Shown piece by piece: positions 56,801 through 64,000 of a stretch of 64,000 nt of DNA. A program made the translations under genes and the position numbers. The DNA lies in contig NZ_MECJ01000002.1 of NCBI RefSeq assembly GCF_014596475.1, forward strand, positions 310,001-374,000, written 5' to 3'. This DNA is from Streptomyces sp. CBMA152 (GTDB lineage Bacteria; Actinomycetota; Actinomycetes; Streptomycetales; Streptomycetaceae). Under the pieces are notes generated by a model that saw nothing but the letters and a program-made list of their open reading frames with translations, was not told the DNA's origin and searched no databases. How positions within the stretch are numbered: position 1 is the stretch's first letter; each line of letters starts with the position of its first letter.

Positions 56801-57006
56801 AACTCCCGTACGAATGAAAGGGGTTGGTGCGCGGCCAGAGTGGAGCCGAAGCCCGGCTCGGCGGTCAGGCGCGGGGTCGGGAGGATCCGCTGGACCGGCG
56901 GTGCGGCCGACCAGCCCGGGTCATGGCTGACCGGGGACGGCGTCTCGGCGGGGTGCGTCGCGGCCGACTGCTCCGTACGTGCCCGTCGGCGTCTGAACAA
57001 CCCCAT
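53830..57006 (-). CDS. Giant Pro/Thr/Ala-rich xQR-repeat protein of the eCIS operon
   Basis: The 1058-residue protein has almost no predicted folded part. It starts MGLFRRRRARTEQSAATHPA, then carries at least 20 IQR/VQR/PQR motifs, usually as PAVQRAA or PAIQRAT, and ends in a charged helix (DLDALARRLVAPLSRLLRAE). Residues about 310-570 form tandem units of about 34 residues. Similar xQR motifs occur in eCIS core proteins with DUF4157 domains, but no DUF4157 HExxH is seen. Its position between the tube-side and hub genes makes it a candidate tape measure, cargo scaffold or disordered loading factor. No function is established. GC and codon use are as in its neighbours. Confidence 0.75.
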   Translation of the reverse strand: MGLFRRRRARTEQSAATHPAETPSPVSHDPGWSAAPPVQRILPTPRLTAEPGFGSTLAAHQPLSFVRELGHSVSDSAPHGVLRDALTPVTGRPTGLPLPALRLPVAGAVRETAESAEAAGPAEVMRSGAAVRSGDASRTGASSPSVRTGNRAGRTDSGAGAEPAAVQRAVAPGHPARTAPTPPEPTSASEAGPAMNPAAIQRTAAPGRSERTASTSAERTPARNAVPAPSPAIRRPIESVPGHPAPPTSSAGQSAARPSIEAPRAVSPDGPAIQRAAKVDGPGVQRATAVPGAPTTTPSARTISPAHREIQQTAADDTPQRAVAPAAPKTAEPVRPTTRRTAPINTPPAIQRAATPTTPQSERPSEPAHSGTQQTARNSTSPAVQRTAAPTTPQTGHPTPPDRPEIRRTAPDDASPAIQRATTSPAERSSEPARPEARQTAPSTTSPAVQRAAIPTTPQSERPTRPARPGVQQTAHSNPAPAVQRAAARTAAQAEHARPGIDQTAHSTTSPAVQRAATPQAPKESSPSIRRAAMPLAPQVERPTAPARPGTGQSGPTATPSTVQRTTTPDSPTPQRATTPEAPRSAAPASGNPRPTGSTAPAPAPIQHAAAPTHLPPTPRRAGIQQAITANNNPTSATPPSDHPAHRVEMPRSTPVPHSHVQAPSVARPAPPDPVQRKAARLPAPAPAPLQPTGPTHPAQRTEAAPSGLGTATPASPAIQRATMPLSPPIRPSLVSAPRPVRPTRRIAPVGAVQPPAPTQDVLAPAPPAGARTPDPVPAAPTPEATPAPVQRKPLVRRVTRSQSATTSPTTGPSPAPETAARRRPLIGAPLTPQPATTPPPVQRTPAAPHQAPTPEAPAPAPAPAPEPTPAPEPLTPLRTVRLPSPAIQRAPASSPLASSRPITPSEQHRPAPVGAPAPIPLRQATPATATERPPTVVTPQRAATTPVTARPTPQPVVQRRPAAPQPTPPAPTPVIQPTLRNQPPPTPTIQRSQSTAPAPRPTASAPTPQPAAAPSPEPPDEPADLDALARRLVAPLSRLLRAELRGDRERIGRLRDR
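55296..56076 (-). repeat. Tandem repeats of about 102 bp inside the xQR protein
   Basis: The segment encodes about seven degenerate copies of a roughly 34-residue unit with core SPAVQRAA followed by TPxxPQSERP and ARPGxQQTA. Unit boundaries drift and copies differ, so this is an old, diverging array. Coordinates are approximate. Confidence 0.7.
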
Positions 57007-57012
57007 CCCCTG

Positions 57013-57171
57013 TCACCGTTCCCCTTCGCCCTGTTCCACCAATGCCGCCACCCGCCGTACGTACGCCCTCCGGTCCGCGTGTTCCAGGTCGAGGATGGCG
57101 TCCATGCCCCAGTGGAAGTGGTAGGCGAGGTACGCGGTCTCCTCCTCGATCCGGTCGGCCGCGTACGTCAC
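57013..57171 (-). CDS. Small eCIS-associated protein (52 residues)
   Basis: A 52-residue protein starting at GTG 57171 and reading VTYAADRIEEETAYLAYHFH, then WGMDAILDLEHADRRAYVRR, ending EQGEGER. The acidic/basic helical pattern and the WGMD/LEHADRR core are like the short proteins that lie between tube and large gene in Streptomyces injection loci (DUF6760-like, from memory). The GTG overlaps the stop of the preceding gene (GTGA), and the stop lies 7 bp before the xQR-protein start. It may be a tail-assembly chaperone. Confidence 0.7.
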   Translation of the reverse strand: MTYAADRIEEETAYLAYHFHWGMDAILDLEHADRRAYVRRVAALVEQGEGER

Positions 57172-57602
57172 GATTCCCCCAGGCGGCTCCCGGCCAGCTC
57201 GACTTCGAAGGACTCCTCGCAGTGCGGGCAGGCGACGGCCGCACGGGTGTGGCCCTCGGCGTTGATCTGCCGGTAGAAGTCCTGGAGGAAGGCCAGGTCG
57301 GAGGCGAACATGTTCTCCACCGTGCCGTCGTGCACATTGGCGAGCGTGCCGAGCCGGGTGATGACCCGGCCGAGCAGCACCACCGACAGATACGCGGGGT
57401 TCTCGCGCACCCGTACGTCCCGCAGCGGGACGAGTTCGTCGCGGGCCGTCGCCAGCCGCATCGCACCATTGCGGTGCACCGTGCCGGACTCGTCCACATA
57501 CCCGCGCGGCAGCTCGAACTCGAACTCCGTGCGCAGCGGTTCCACTGAGAGTGAGGGGGAGGGAGTGGGGGCCGAAGCGGCCCCCGGACCTTCGCGGCGC
57601 AT
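57168..57602 (-). CDS. eCIS tail-assembly protein with CxxC motif
   Basis: The 144-residue protein has TEFEFELPRGYVDESGTVHR, RDELVPLRDVRVRENPAYLS and LLGRVITRLG, and near its end a CPHC pair in AVACPHCEESFEVE that may bind zinc with other residues. Its place after the tube gene matches the phage T4-like tail assembly chaperone slot in Streptomyces injection loci. ATG 57602 shares bases with the tube gene stop (TAATG), so translation is coupled. Confidence 0.72.
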   Translation of the reverse strand: MRREGPGAASAPTPSPSLSVEPLRTEFEFELPRGYVDESGTVHRNGAMRLATARDELVPLRDVRVRENPAYLSVVLLGRVITRLGTLANVHDGTVENMFASDLAFLQDFYRQINAEGHTRAAVACPHCEESFEVELAGSRLGES

Positions 57603-58045
57603 TACTCGATGACCAGCTCTTCGAAGGTGATGTTGACCTGCTCGGTCATCGCGGAGGCGTCGCCCGCCTTCACGGCGCTGATCTCGACCTTCGTGCACCA
57701 GGCGTTGCGCATGTGGTAGCGCTTCACCGGGTTGTTCATGTAGTCCATCATGATGATGGTGGCGTTCTTGCGGGCCGAGCCCATGTTCCCGTCGATGGAC
57801 GTCTTGATCCACTCGGAGAACGCGGAGGAGTGGGTGGCGCCACGGGTCACCGTGCACTCACCGGCCTTCTTCACACCGGGCAGCTTCTTGATGACGGGGC
57901 GGCCGTCGGCGGACACCTGCTGGTACTCGATGACGTCCTGCTCCATCGAGAGGCTGCTGACCTCCTGGAGGAACTCGACCATGACACCGTCGATCTGCAG
58001 GCCGAAATTATGGGTGGTGAGGGCGTCACCGGGCTGAAGCGACAT
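57602..58045 (-). CDS. eCIS inner tube protein (gp19-like)
   Basis: The 147-residue tube subunit has DALTTHNFGLQIDGVMVEFL, SSLSMEQDVIEYQQVSADGR, KLPGVKKAGECTVTRGA and the C-terminal VNITFEELVIE, the standard T4 gp19-like fold of contractile tails. It should polymerise into the inner tube surrounded by the sheath encoded just upstream. Spacing to the sheath gene is 61 bp. Confidence 0.92.
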   Translation of the reverse strand: MSLQPGDALTTHNFGLQIDGVMVEFLQEVSSLSMEQDVIEYQQVSADGRPVIKKLPGVKKAGECTVTRGATHSSAFSEWIKTSIDGNMGSARKNATIIMMDYMNNPVKRYHMRNAWCTKVEISAVKAGDASAMTEQVNITFEELVIE

Positions 58046-58106
58046 GCTGGGTTACTTCTCCTGATCGTGCGAAGTTGGCTGTGCGGTAGGTGAGTTGGAA
58101 CGGCTG

Positions 58107-59681
58107 CTACTCCTCCAGCTCGCCGCCGCCACCCGAGAACTGCGCCAGGCGGAACACCACGAACTCGGCGGGCTTGACCGGTGCGATGCCGATCTCGCAG
58201 ACCACGCGGCCGAGGTCCACGGACTCCGGCGGGTTGGTCTCCTCGTCGCACTTCACATAGAAGGCGTCCTCGGGGCGCTGCCCGAAGAGCGCGCCGTTGC
58301 GCCACTCGTTGACCAGGAAGGCGGAGATGTTGCGGCGGATACGGGCCCACAGCGCCTGGTCGTTCGGCTCGAACACCACCCACTGGGTGCCGATCAGGAT
58401 CGACTCCTCCAGGTAGTTGAAGTACCGGCGTACGTTCAGGTAGCGCCAGGCCGGGTCGGAGGCGAGGGTGCGGGCGCCCCAGACGCGGATGCCACGGCCC
58501 GGGAAGGCCCGGATGCAGTTGACGCCGACCGGGTTGAGCAGGTCCTGCTCACCACGGGTGATCTGGAGCTCCAGATCGACGGCGCCGCGCACGATCTCGT
58601 TGGCCGGCGCCTTGTGCACACCGCGCTCGGAGTCGTTGCGGGCCCAGATGCCGGCCATGTGGCCGGACGGCGGGACGGTCTTGGTCTGGCCGCTGGCCGG
58701 GTCGAAGACCTTGACCCAGGGGTAGTAGAGCGCCGCGTACCGCGAGTCGTAACCGGCCACGTCCATGCGCCACTTGCGGATGTCACGGGCGTTGAGCCCG
58801 GGCGGCGGGTCGAGGACGGCCATCCGGTCGCCCATCAGCTCGCAGTGCGCGACCAGACCGAGCTGGACCGCCTTGACCTGCTCCAGGTCGATCAGGCCCT
58901 GCTGGTACGCGGCCATCAGGTCCGGCACCGCGACCGTGTTGATCTCGTCCAGGGACTCCAGGCCGCCGAAGCCGGTGCGGTCGGCGGAGTCGCCGATGAA
59001 CCGGGCGGTGTCCAGACCGGCGGCGCTCGCGGCGCCGCCCTGGACGGCCACGGGGGCGGCGACGGGCGGCGCGAGGGTCACGGCCTGCGCGTCCGGCTTC
59101 GTCAACTGGCCACCGGCGGCGGCCTCTTCGAGCACGATGGTCTTCGAGCGCTGCTTGACCTGGGTGACGACGAAGTTGCGGGCCGACTTCTTCGCGCTGA
59201 CGTCGAAGCTCTCGACGACGGTGTCGCCGTCCTTGACCACCAGCTTGAATCGGTCGTTGCCCGACTCGCCCTCGACGTCCTGCACCTCGACGGTCAGCGA
59301 GCCGTTCGCGCCCGGGGCGATGGCCGCCACCTTGAACGCGCCGAGCGTCACGGACGCGCCGGGGGTGAGCGCCTGCGGCGTCGCGGCCTGCGGGGCCGCG
59401 TTGGCCGTCCCGCCGTCGGTGCCGCCGACCCGGACGACGTACGCCGCCGTACCGCCGTTGTTGAAGAACCCGTACACCGAGTGCGCCAGGTAGTACCCGT
59501 CGGTGAACTCACCGAACTCGGCCACGTACTGTGACCAGTTGGTCACCAGGGTCGGCTCGTTGAGCGGCCCGGTGGGCGCGAGCCCGACGAATCCGGCGAC
59601 AGAGGTGCCCACTCCCTCGATGGGGCGGGAGCCACTGGCGACTTCTTCGACGTAGACGCCGGGGGACAGGTAGTTGGGCAT
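58107..59681 (-). CDS. eCIS contractile sheath protein
   Basis: The 524-residue sheath subunit begins MPNYLSPGVYVEEVASGSRP, the hallmark N-terminus of phage and CIS sheaths. Its C-terminus carries GIRVWGARTLASDPAWRYLN, YFNYLEESILIGTQWVVFEP and RNISAFLVNEW. It is the first gene of the long minus-strand operon and is divergent from a large SARP gene across a 286-bp region that should hold the operon promoter. A single sheath gene is seen, unlike the three of Afp. Confidence 0.95.
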   Translation of the reverse strand: MPNYLSPGVYVEEVASGSRPIEGVGTSVAGFVGLAPTGPLNEPTLVTNWSQYVAEFGEFTDGYYLAHSVYGFFNNGGTAAYVVRVGGTDGGTANAAPQAATPQALTPGASVTLGAFKVAAIAPGANGSLTVEVQDVEGESGNDRFKLVVKDGDTVVESFDVSAKKSARNFVVTQVKQRSKTIVLEEAAAGGQLTKPDAQAVTLAPPVAAPVAVQGGAASAAGLDTARFIGDSADRTGFGGLESLDEINTVAVPDLMAAYQQGLIDLEQVKAVQLGLVAHCELMGDRMAVLDPPPGLNARDIRKWRMDVAGYDSRYAALYYPWVKVFDPASGQTKTVPPSGHMAGIWARNDSERGVHKAPANEIVRGAVDLELQITRGEQDLLNPVGVNCIRAFPGRGIRVWGARTLASDPAWRYLNVRRYFNYLEESILIGTQWVVFEPNDQALWARIRRNISAFLVNEWRNGALFGQRPEDAFYVKCDEETNPPESVDLGRVVCEIGIAPVKPAEFVVFRLAQFSGGGGELEE

Positions 59682-59967
59682 GCAGCGTTCTCCCACGAGG
59701 AGTGATGAGGGGGGCGCCCGGGCGCGGCCAGGTGTGGCTCGGCGCCGACGGAGCGGTCTGTCCATGATTTTTACGCACCCGCAGTGGCACCGACAGGGGC
59801 GTACGGACGTCTCAAGGGGCAGCGGCAGGTGTCCGAACGGACTCGGCCGAAGTGTCGGTCGGCCCGGCCATGGGCGTAGCGTTTGCCCTGGTCATCGGGG
59901 TGGTGGTCGGTGCTGGACACGACAGTACGGCCGATGGCCGCAGAACGACAGGGAAGGTGAGGCGTCA

Positions 59968-62900
59968 ATGCCGGGCACGGGCGAGGGCGGGCTGCGGTTC
60001 CGGCTCCTGGGGGCGTTCGAGGGGGAGCTCGGTGGGCAGCTGCTGCCGCTCGGGCCGCCGCAGCAGCGCGCCCTGCTCGCCGTACTGCTGCTGCGCGAGA
60101 GCCGGCCCGTCTCCATGCCCGAACTGCTCGACGCGATGTGGGGCGAGCGGCTGCCCCAGCGTGCGGTCGGCACGCTGCGTACGTATGTGTCACGGCTGCG
60201 GGCGCTGCTCGAACCGGGGCGCCCGGCCCGTTCCACCGCCACCGTCCTGATGTCCGCGTCCGACGGCTATGTGCTGAGGCTGCCGCAGGGCGCGTTGGAC
60301 ACGGCCGAGTTCGAGCGGCGTATCGCCGGGGCCGGGCGGCTGCGGACGGGCGGCGACGCGTTGGGCGCGCACCGCGAGTTGGAGGCGGCGCTCACCCTGT
60401 GGGCCGGCACCCCGCTCGCCGGGCTCCCCGGCCCGCACGCCGAGCGCCAGCGCGACCGGCTCACCGAACTGTGGCTCACCGCCCGCGAGGAGCACTTCCA
60501 CTGTGCCCTCGCCCTGGACCGGCACGCCGAGACGGTGGCACCGCTGCGCGCCTTCACGGCCGAACACCCGCTGCGCGAGCGCGCCCAGGCACTGCTGATG
60601 CTGGCCCTGCACCGGGAGGGCCGACAGGCCGAGGCCCTGGGGGTGTACGAGGCGACGCGCCGTACGCTCCAGCGTGAACTGGGGGCGAGCCCGGGCCCGG
60701 AGCTGTCCGCGCTGCACGCGCGTTTGCTCAACCCCGTCAAACGTTTGCCCGCCACCGTCACGCCGAAGCCGCCCGTTGCTGCCGCGACGGTATCCATACA
60801 TACGGGGTCGGCCATGCTCCGGCGTGTGGCTCAGCTTCCCTCTGATGTCACGGACTTCGTGGGCCGCGAGGAATCCGTCGCCACCCTCAGCGGACTGCTC
60901 AAGCGGGCCGCCGATGGACAGGGCGCGGGGGTCGGGGTGATCGGAGGAGTCGTCGGGGCCGGTAAGACGGCGCTCGCCGTGCGTGTGGGACATGCGGTGC
61001 GGGGTGTGTTCCCGGGCGGTCAACTCTTCCTCGACCTGCGCGGCAGTACGGATGAGCCGATCGGTGCCGTCGCCGCCCTGGGCCACGTGTTGCGCTCGCT
61101 GGGTATCACCGAGCAGGCCGTGCCCGAAGCGGTGGAGCAACGGGCCGCGCTGTACCGGTCGCTGCTCGCCGGACAGCGCGTCCTCGTCGTTCTGGACGAC
61201 GCCCGGGACATGGATCAGGTGGGCCCGCTGCTCACCGACAGCCCCGGCTGCGCGGTGCTGATCACCAGTCGCTCGCGCACGCTGTCCCCGCCGGGGGCAC
61301 AGCACGTAAACGTCGGACCGCTCGACGAGGAAGAGGCGTTGGCCCTGCTGGGGGCGGTCGTCGGGGTCGAGCGGGTCGGTCGGGAACCGGAGGCGGTTCG
61401 TGATCTGGTCGCGCTGTGCGACGGGCTGCCCCTGGCCGTACGCATCGGCGCCTCGCGGCTCGGGGCCCGCCCGCACCTGCCGCTTGCGGATCTGGCGCAA
61501 CAGCGGATGGACGGCACCGGCGTCGAGGCCGTGCTTCAGGGTTGTTACGAGGCCCTGGACCCGGTCGCGGCCCGCGCCTTCCGGCTGATGTCCGCTGTCG
61601 AGGTGCCCGACTTCGGGCCGGACACCGCGGCCGCGCTCCTCGCGGTACCCGAGCCCCAAGCCGCAGAGACTCTGCATACGCTGGCCGAGGCGGGCCTCCT
61701 GCAAACCCACCACCGCCCGCACGGCACGGACCGCTACACCTGCCCCCGCCCCTTCCGCGTCTTCGCCCGCCACCGCCTCGACGACTCCCCGGACGCCGCC
61801 GAGCGCCCCGCCGCCCTGCGCCGCCTCGTCGAGCAGACCCTCGCCGGAGTGCGCAACGCCATCGCCCGTACGAGACCGCTCAGCGTCGTGCCGGAACTCC
61901 TATACGTACCGGAGCAGCCGGGGCAGTGGCCCACCGACGCGGACGGAGCCATGGAGTGGTTGCGCGAGGCTCATCCGCTGATCAAGGCCGTCGTCGAACA
62001 GGCGGTGCGGGAGGAACAGGTGCCTCTCCGGCCCGTGGTCGACCTGCTGACCGGCTGGACGCAACTGGTCCTCGGCACCGCCCATTGCCGTGAGCCGGCC
62101 GACCCGGCACGGCTCACGCTCGCGGCCGCCCACCGCCGGGGCGATCAACTGGCGGCGGGGCGGGCGCTGCGCGTACTCGCCGCCGTGCCGCCGACCGGTG
62201 CGTACGGTTTCACGCGCACCGCACGCATGCTGCGTCAGGCGCTGCGGCACGCCGAAGCCTCGGGCGACCGGCTGAGCCAGGCCGCCGCGACCTTTGAACT
62301 CGGCCTGTCCGCAGGGGTGTTGGGCCGCCCGGACGAATCGCTGCCGTTGTTCGAGGAAGCCCGTGCGCGGTTCGCGGCGCTCGGTGCGCGCACCGAGGAG
62401 GCACGCGCCCTCGCCTCGATCGCCCGCGCCCGCATGGCGCTCGGCGAGACGGAAAGGGCCGAGGAGGCCATCGACGAAGCGCTGTGCCGGGCGCGTGAGC
62501 TGGCGGACCCGATCACCCTCGGACACGTCCTCTTCCACGTGGGATGTGCCCTGCTGTCCGCCGGACGGATCGCCCGCGCGGCCGCCCATCTGCGTGAGTC
62601 CCGTCAGCACCATCAGCGCACCGGCAGCCCGCGCTGGGAAGCGCTTGTCTGGGCGCGGCTCGCGTACTGCGCCCTGGCCGGGGACCGGCCCGGCGAGGCG
62701 GCGGCCTGCGCCACCCAGGCGCTGAGCCTGGAGGGCCCGGTGGGCGATCCGTACTGCCGGGGCCTGGCCCTCGCGGCCCGCAGCCGGGCGCTGCTCGCGC
62801 TCGGCGACGTCCCCGCCCTCGCCGCGCTGGACTCGCTGCGCACCGCGAACCGGATGCTGCGGGCGTGCGGCGCGGCCGAGGCGGACGACGTGGCCGGGCC

Positions 62901-63000
62901 GCCGATGGCCCGACCACCGCTGTCCCGGACGCCGGTCGGGACAGCCGCCCGCACAAACACTCAGTATGCGGGGGCAGTGAGCGCTGCCCCCGGACAGTGA
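59968..63000 (+). CDS. SARP-family regulator with NB-ARC and TPR domains, divergent from the eCIS operon
   Basis: The 1010-residue AfsR-like regulator has an N-terminal winged helix (residues about 8-104; FRLLGAFEGELGGQLLPLGP), a transcriptional activation domain to about 254, and an NB-ARC P-loop GVVGAGKTALA (about 327-337). LVVLDDARDMDQVGPLL and LCDGLPLAVRIGASRLG follow, with helical repeats from about residue 640. ATG 59968 follows GGGAAGG. Its divergent position makes it the likely regulator of the contractile injection operon. Confidence 0.9.
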   Translation: MPGTGEGGLRFRLLGAFEGELGGQLLPLGPPQQRALLAVLLLRESRPVSMPELLDAMWGERLPQRAVGTLRTYVSRLRALLEPGRPARSTATVLMSASDGYVLRLPQGALDTAEFERRIAGAGRLRTGGDALGAHRELEAALTLWAGTPLAGLPGPHAERQRDRLTELWLTAREEHFHCALALDRHAETVAPLRAFTAEHPLRERAQALLMLALHREGRQAEALGVYEATRRTLQRELGASPGPELSALHARLLNPVKRLPATVTPKPPVAAATVSIHTGSAMLRRVAQLPSDVTDFVGREESVATLSGLLKRAADGQGAGVGVIGGVVGAGKTALAVRVGHAVRGVFPGGQLFLDLRGSTDEPIGAVAALGHVLRSLGITEQAVPEAVEQRAALYRSLLAGQRVLVVLDDARDMDQVGPLLTDSPGCAVLITSRSRTLSPPGAQHVNVGPLDEEEALALLGAVVGVERVGREPEAVRDLVALCDGLPLAVRIGASRLGARPHLPLADLAQQRMDGTGVEAVLQGCYEALDPVAARAFRLMSAVEVPDFGPDTAAALLAVPEPQAAETLHTLAEAGLLQTHHRPHGTDRYTCPRPFRVFARHRLDDSPDAAERPAALRRLVEQTLAGVRNAIARTRPLSVVPELLYVPEQPGQWPTDADGAMEWLREAHPLIKAVVEQAVREEQVPLRPVVDLLTGWTQLVLGTAHCREPADPARLTLAAAHRRGDQLAAGRALRVLAAVPPTGAYGFTRTARMLRQALRHAEASGDRLSQAAATFELGLSAGVLGRPDESLPLFEEARARFAALGARTEEARALASIARARMALGETERAEEAIDEALCRARELADPITLGHVLFHVGCALLSAGRIARAAAHLRESRQHHQRTGSPRWEALVWARLAYCALAGDRPGEAAACATQALSLEGPVGDPYCRGLALAARSRALLALGDVPALAALDSLRTANRMLRACGAAEADDVAGPPMARPPLSRTPVGTAARTNTQYAGAVSAAPGQ

Positions 63001-63045
63001 CTTTCGGGCTAGGGAGAGTAGGGGTGCGCCTCCTAGCCTTCCCGC

Positions 63046-64000
63046 ATGAGCATGTGGACGTCCCTGGATCCCGCCGCCGTTGCCCTCGATCCGGGAGGGC
63101 GGGCCACCGCGCGGCTGCGGGTACGCAACACCGGAGACACAGTCGAGGAGTACCGCCTTTCGGTTGTCGGCACACCGGCCGGCTGGTCCCGTATCGAACC
63201 GGACACCCTGCGCCTGTACCCGGGCACCGAGGGCACCGCCGAGATCTCCTTCGCACCCCCGCGCTCGCCGGACGCACCGGCCGGCCCCACCCCGTACGGC
63301 ATCAGGGTCGAACCCCGTGACCACCCGGACCTGCGTGACGTCCTCGAAGGACAGGTCACCGTCGCGCCGTTCGTGGAGATACGTGCCGAACTGCTGCCGC
63401 CCAACCTGATCGGGCGCTTCCGGGGCCGGGCCAAGGTGGCCGTCGACAACCTCGGCAACGCGCCGCTGACCGCGTCTTTGACGGTCCGTGACGAGAGCAA
63501 CCGCCTCACCTTCGACATGGCGCCCAACGCGGTCCAGGTCGCCCCGGGCCGTGTCTCCTTCGCCGAGCTGACCGTACGGCCGCAGCAGGTGCGCTGGCGG
63601 GGTACGGCCGAGCAGCACAAGATGACCGTCTCGGTGCGCCGCTCCGGCGACGAGCGCGGCCACGACCTGTCCGGTGGCTTCGAGCAGCGGCCGGTGCTGC
63701 CGCGTTGGCTGCTGGCGACCGGCAGTCTGCTGGTCGCGGGGGCGGTCGCGTTCGCCGTGTTCTGGTTCGGGTTCGCGCCCAAGTTCGGCAGTTCCACCGG
63801 TGAGGCCCAGGCGGCCGGTGCCAGCCCGCAGCCGGTTCCGCAGGGCGCCGAGACCCCGCTGGGCCAGGCGCCGCCCACCTCGCCCCCGCCCGGCGGTGGG
63901 GCGGCCCAGCCGCCCCCGGCCTCGGACCCGGGCGGCGGGGGCGGCAGTGGTGATGGCGGAGGCGGCGGTGGTGGAGGCGGTGGCGGTGGTGGCGGTTCCA
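63046..64000 (+). CDS. Membrane protein with NEW3/CARDB-like repeats, cut by window edge
   Basis: The visible 318 residues start MSMWTSLDPAAVALDPGGRA. They hold two beta-sandwich repeats of the CARDB/NEW3 kind (ATARLRVRNTGDTVEEYRLS, RGRAKVAVDNLGNAPLTASL) up to about residue 200, one transmembrane helix (about 220-243), then a Pro/Gly/Ser-rich stretch ending in a long poly-glycine run at the edge. With the repeats N-terminal and no signal peptide, they probably face the cytoplasm. Similar genes sit beside the injection locus in Streptomyces genomes, from memory, so it may be part of that system. Confidence 0.65.
   Translation, partial: MSMWTSLDPAAVALDPGGRATARLRVRNTGDTVEEYRLSVVGTPAGWSRIEPDTLRLYPGTEGTAEISFAPPRSPDAPAGPTPYGIRVEPRDHPDLRDVLEGQVTVAPFVEIRAELLPPNLIGRFRGRAKVAVDNLGNAPLTASLTVRDESNRLTFDMAPNAVQVAPGRVSFAELTVRPQQVRWRGTAEQHKMTVSVRRSGDERGHDLSGGFEQRPVLPRWLLATGSLLVAGAVAFAVFWFGFAPKFGSSTGEAQAAGASPQPVPQGAETPLGQAPPTSPPPGGGAAQPPPASDPGGGGGSGDGGGGGGGGGGGGGGS

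Noticed and set aside
47761-59681. Prophage tail region
   Set aside because: No integrase, capsid, portal, terminase, lysis or packaging genes are present. Gene order and the associated SARP and membrane protein fit a chromosomal contractile injection locus.

Overview
The window is high-GC actinobacterial DNA, almost certainly from a Streptomyces. Translationally coupled genes (ATGA and TGATG overlaps), SARP and StrR-type regulators, rare in-frame TTA leucine codons and a Streptomyces-type contractile injection locus all point that way. No rRNA, tRNA, CRISPR array, transposase or integrase was seen.

Positions 1-10047 look like ordinary chromosome. They hold three LysR regulators (one cut by the left edge), a beta-hydroxyacid dehydrogenase, a DoxX-like membrane protein, a secreted collagen-like protein, an L,D-transpeptidase, a tautomerase, a NarL-type two-component pair and an exported alpha/beta hydrolase.

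Positions 10452-17824 are a five-gene, fully overlapping plus-strand operon: a PaaK-type adenylating enzyme, an MFS exporter, a tandem GNAT protein, a LuxE-type acyl-protein synthetase, and an 839-residue fusion of a LuxC-type acyl reductase to a second PaaK-type domain. It looks like a carboxylic-acid-to-aldehyde system of unknown product and is the best candidate here for an undescribed pathway.

Positions 17825-43551 match the antibiotic hygromycin A gene set in both content and gene order, as far as I recall the published cluster. One arm makes 4-hydroxybenzoate (class II DAHP synthase, chorismate lyase, possibly PobA). An AMP ligase, two ACPs, a discrete methylmalonyl-type acyltransferase, a ketosynthase pair, a ketoreductase and a MaoC dehydratase would make the alpha-methylcinnamoyl unit. 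GDP-mannose dehydratase, GDP-fucose synthase, a pyranose mutase and a glycosyltransferase would make and attach the fucofuranose. An inositol dehydrogenase, a class III aminotransferase, a HAD phosphatase, an FkbM methyltransferase and an amidohydrolase would make the methylene-bridged aminocyclitol. A small P-loop kinase and an MFS pump are likely self-resistance. A StrR-like activator with a TTA codon at position 7 sits above a StrR-like 34-bp inverted repeat at the head of the main operon. Neither ketosynthase homologue has the catalytic cysteine.

Positions 43663-64000 hold a minus-strand extracellular or cytoplasmic contractile injection system (eCIS) locus: sheath, two tube proteins, LysM hub, VgrG-like spike, gp25, baseplate J, tail protein, a 1058-residue xQR-repeat protein and a zinc-ribbon membrane protein. 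It is flanked by two large SARP/NB-ARC/TPR regulators. The AAA+ ATPase, PAAR tip and a recognisable tape measure are not in the window; the locus may continue past the right edge, where a membrane protein gene is cut.
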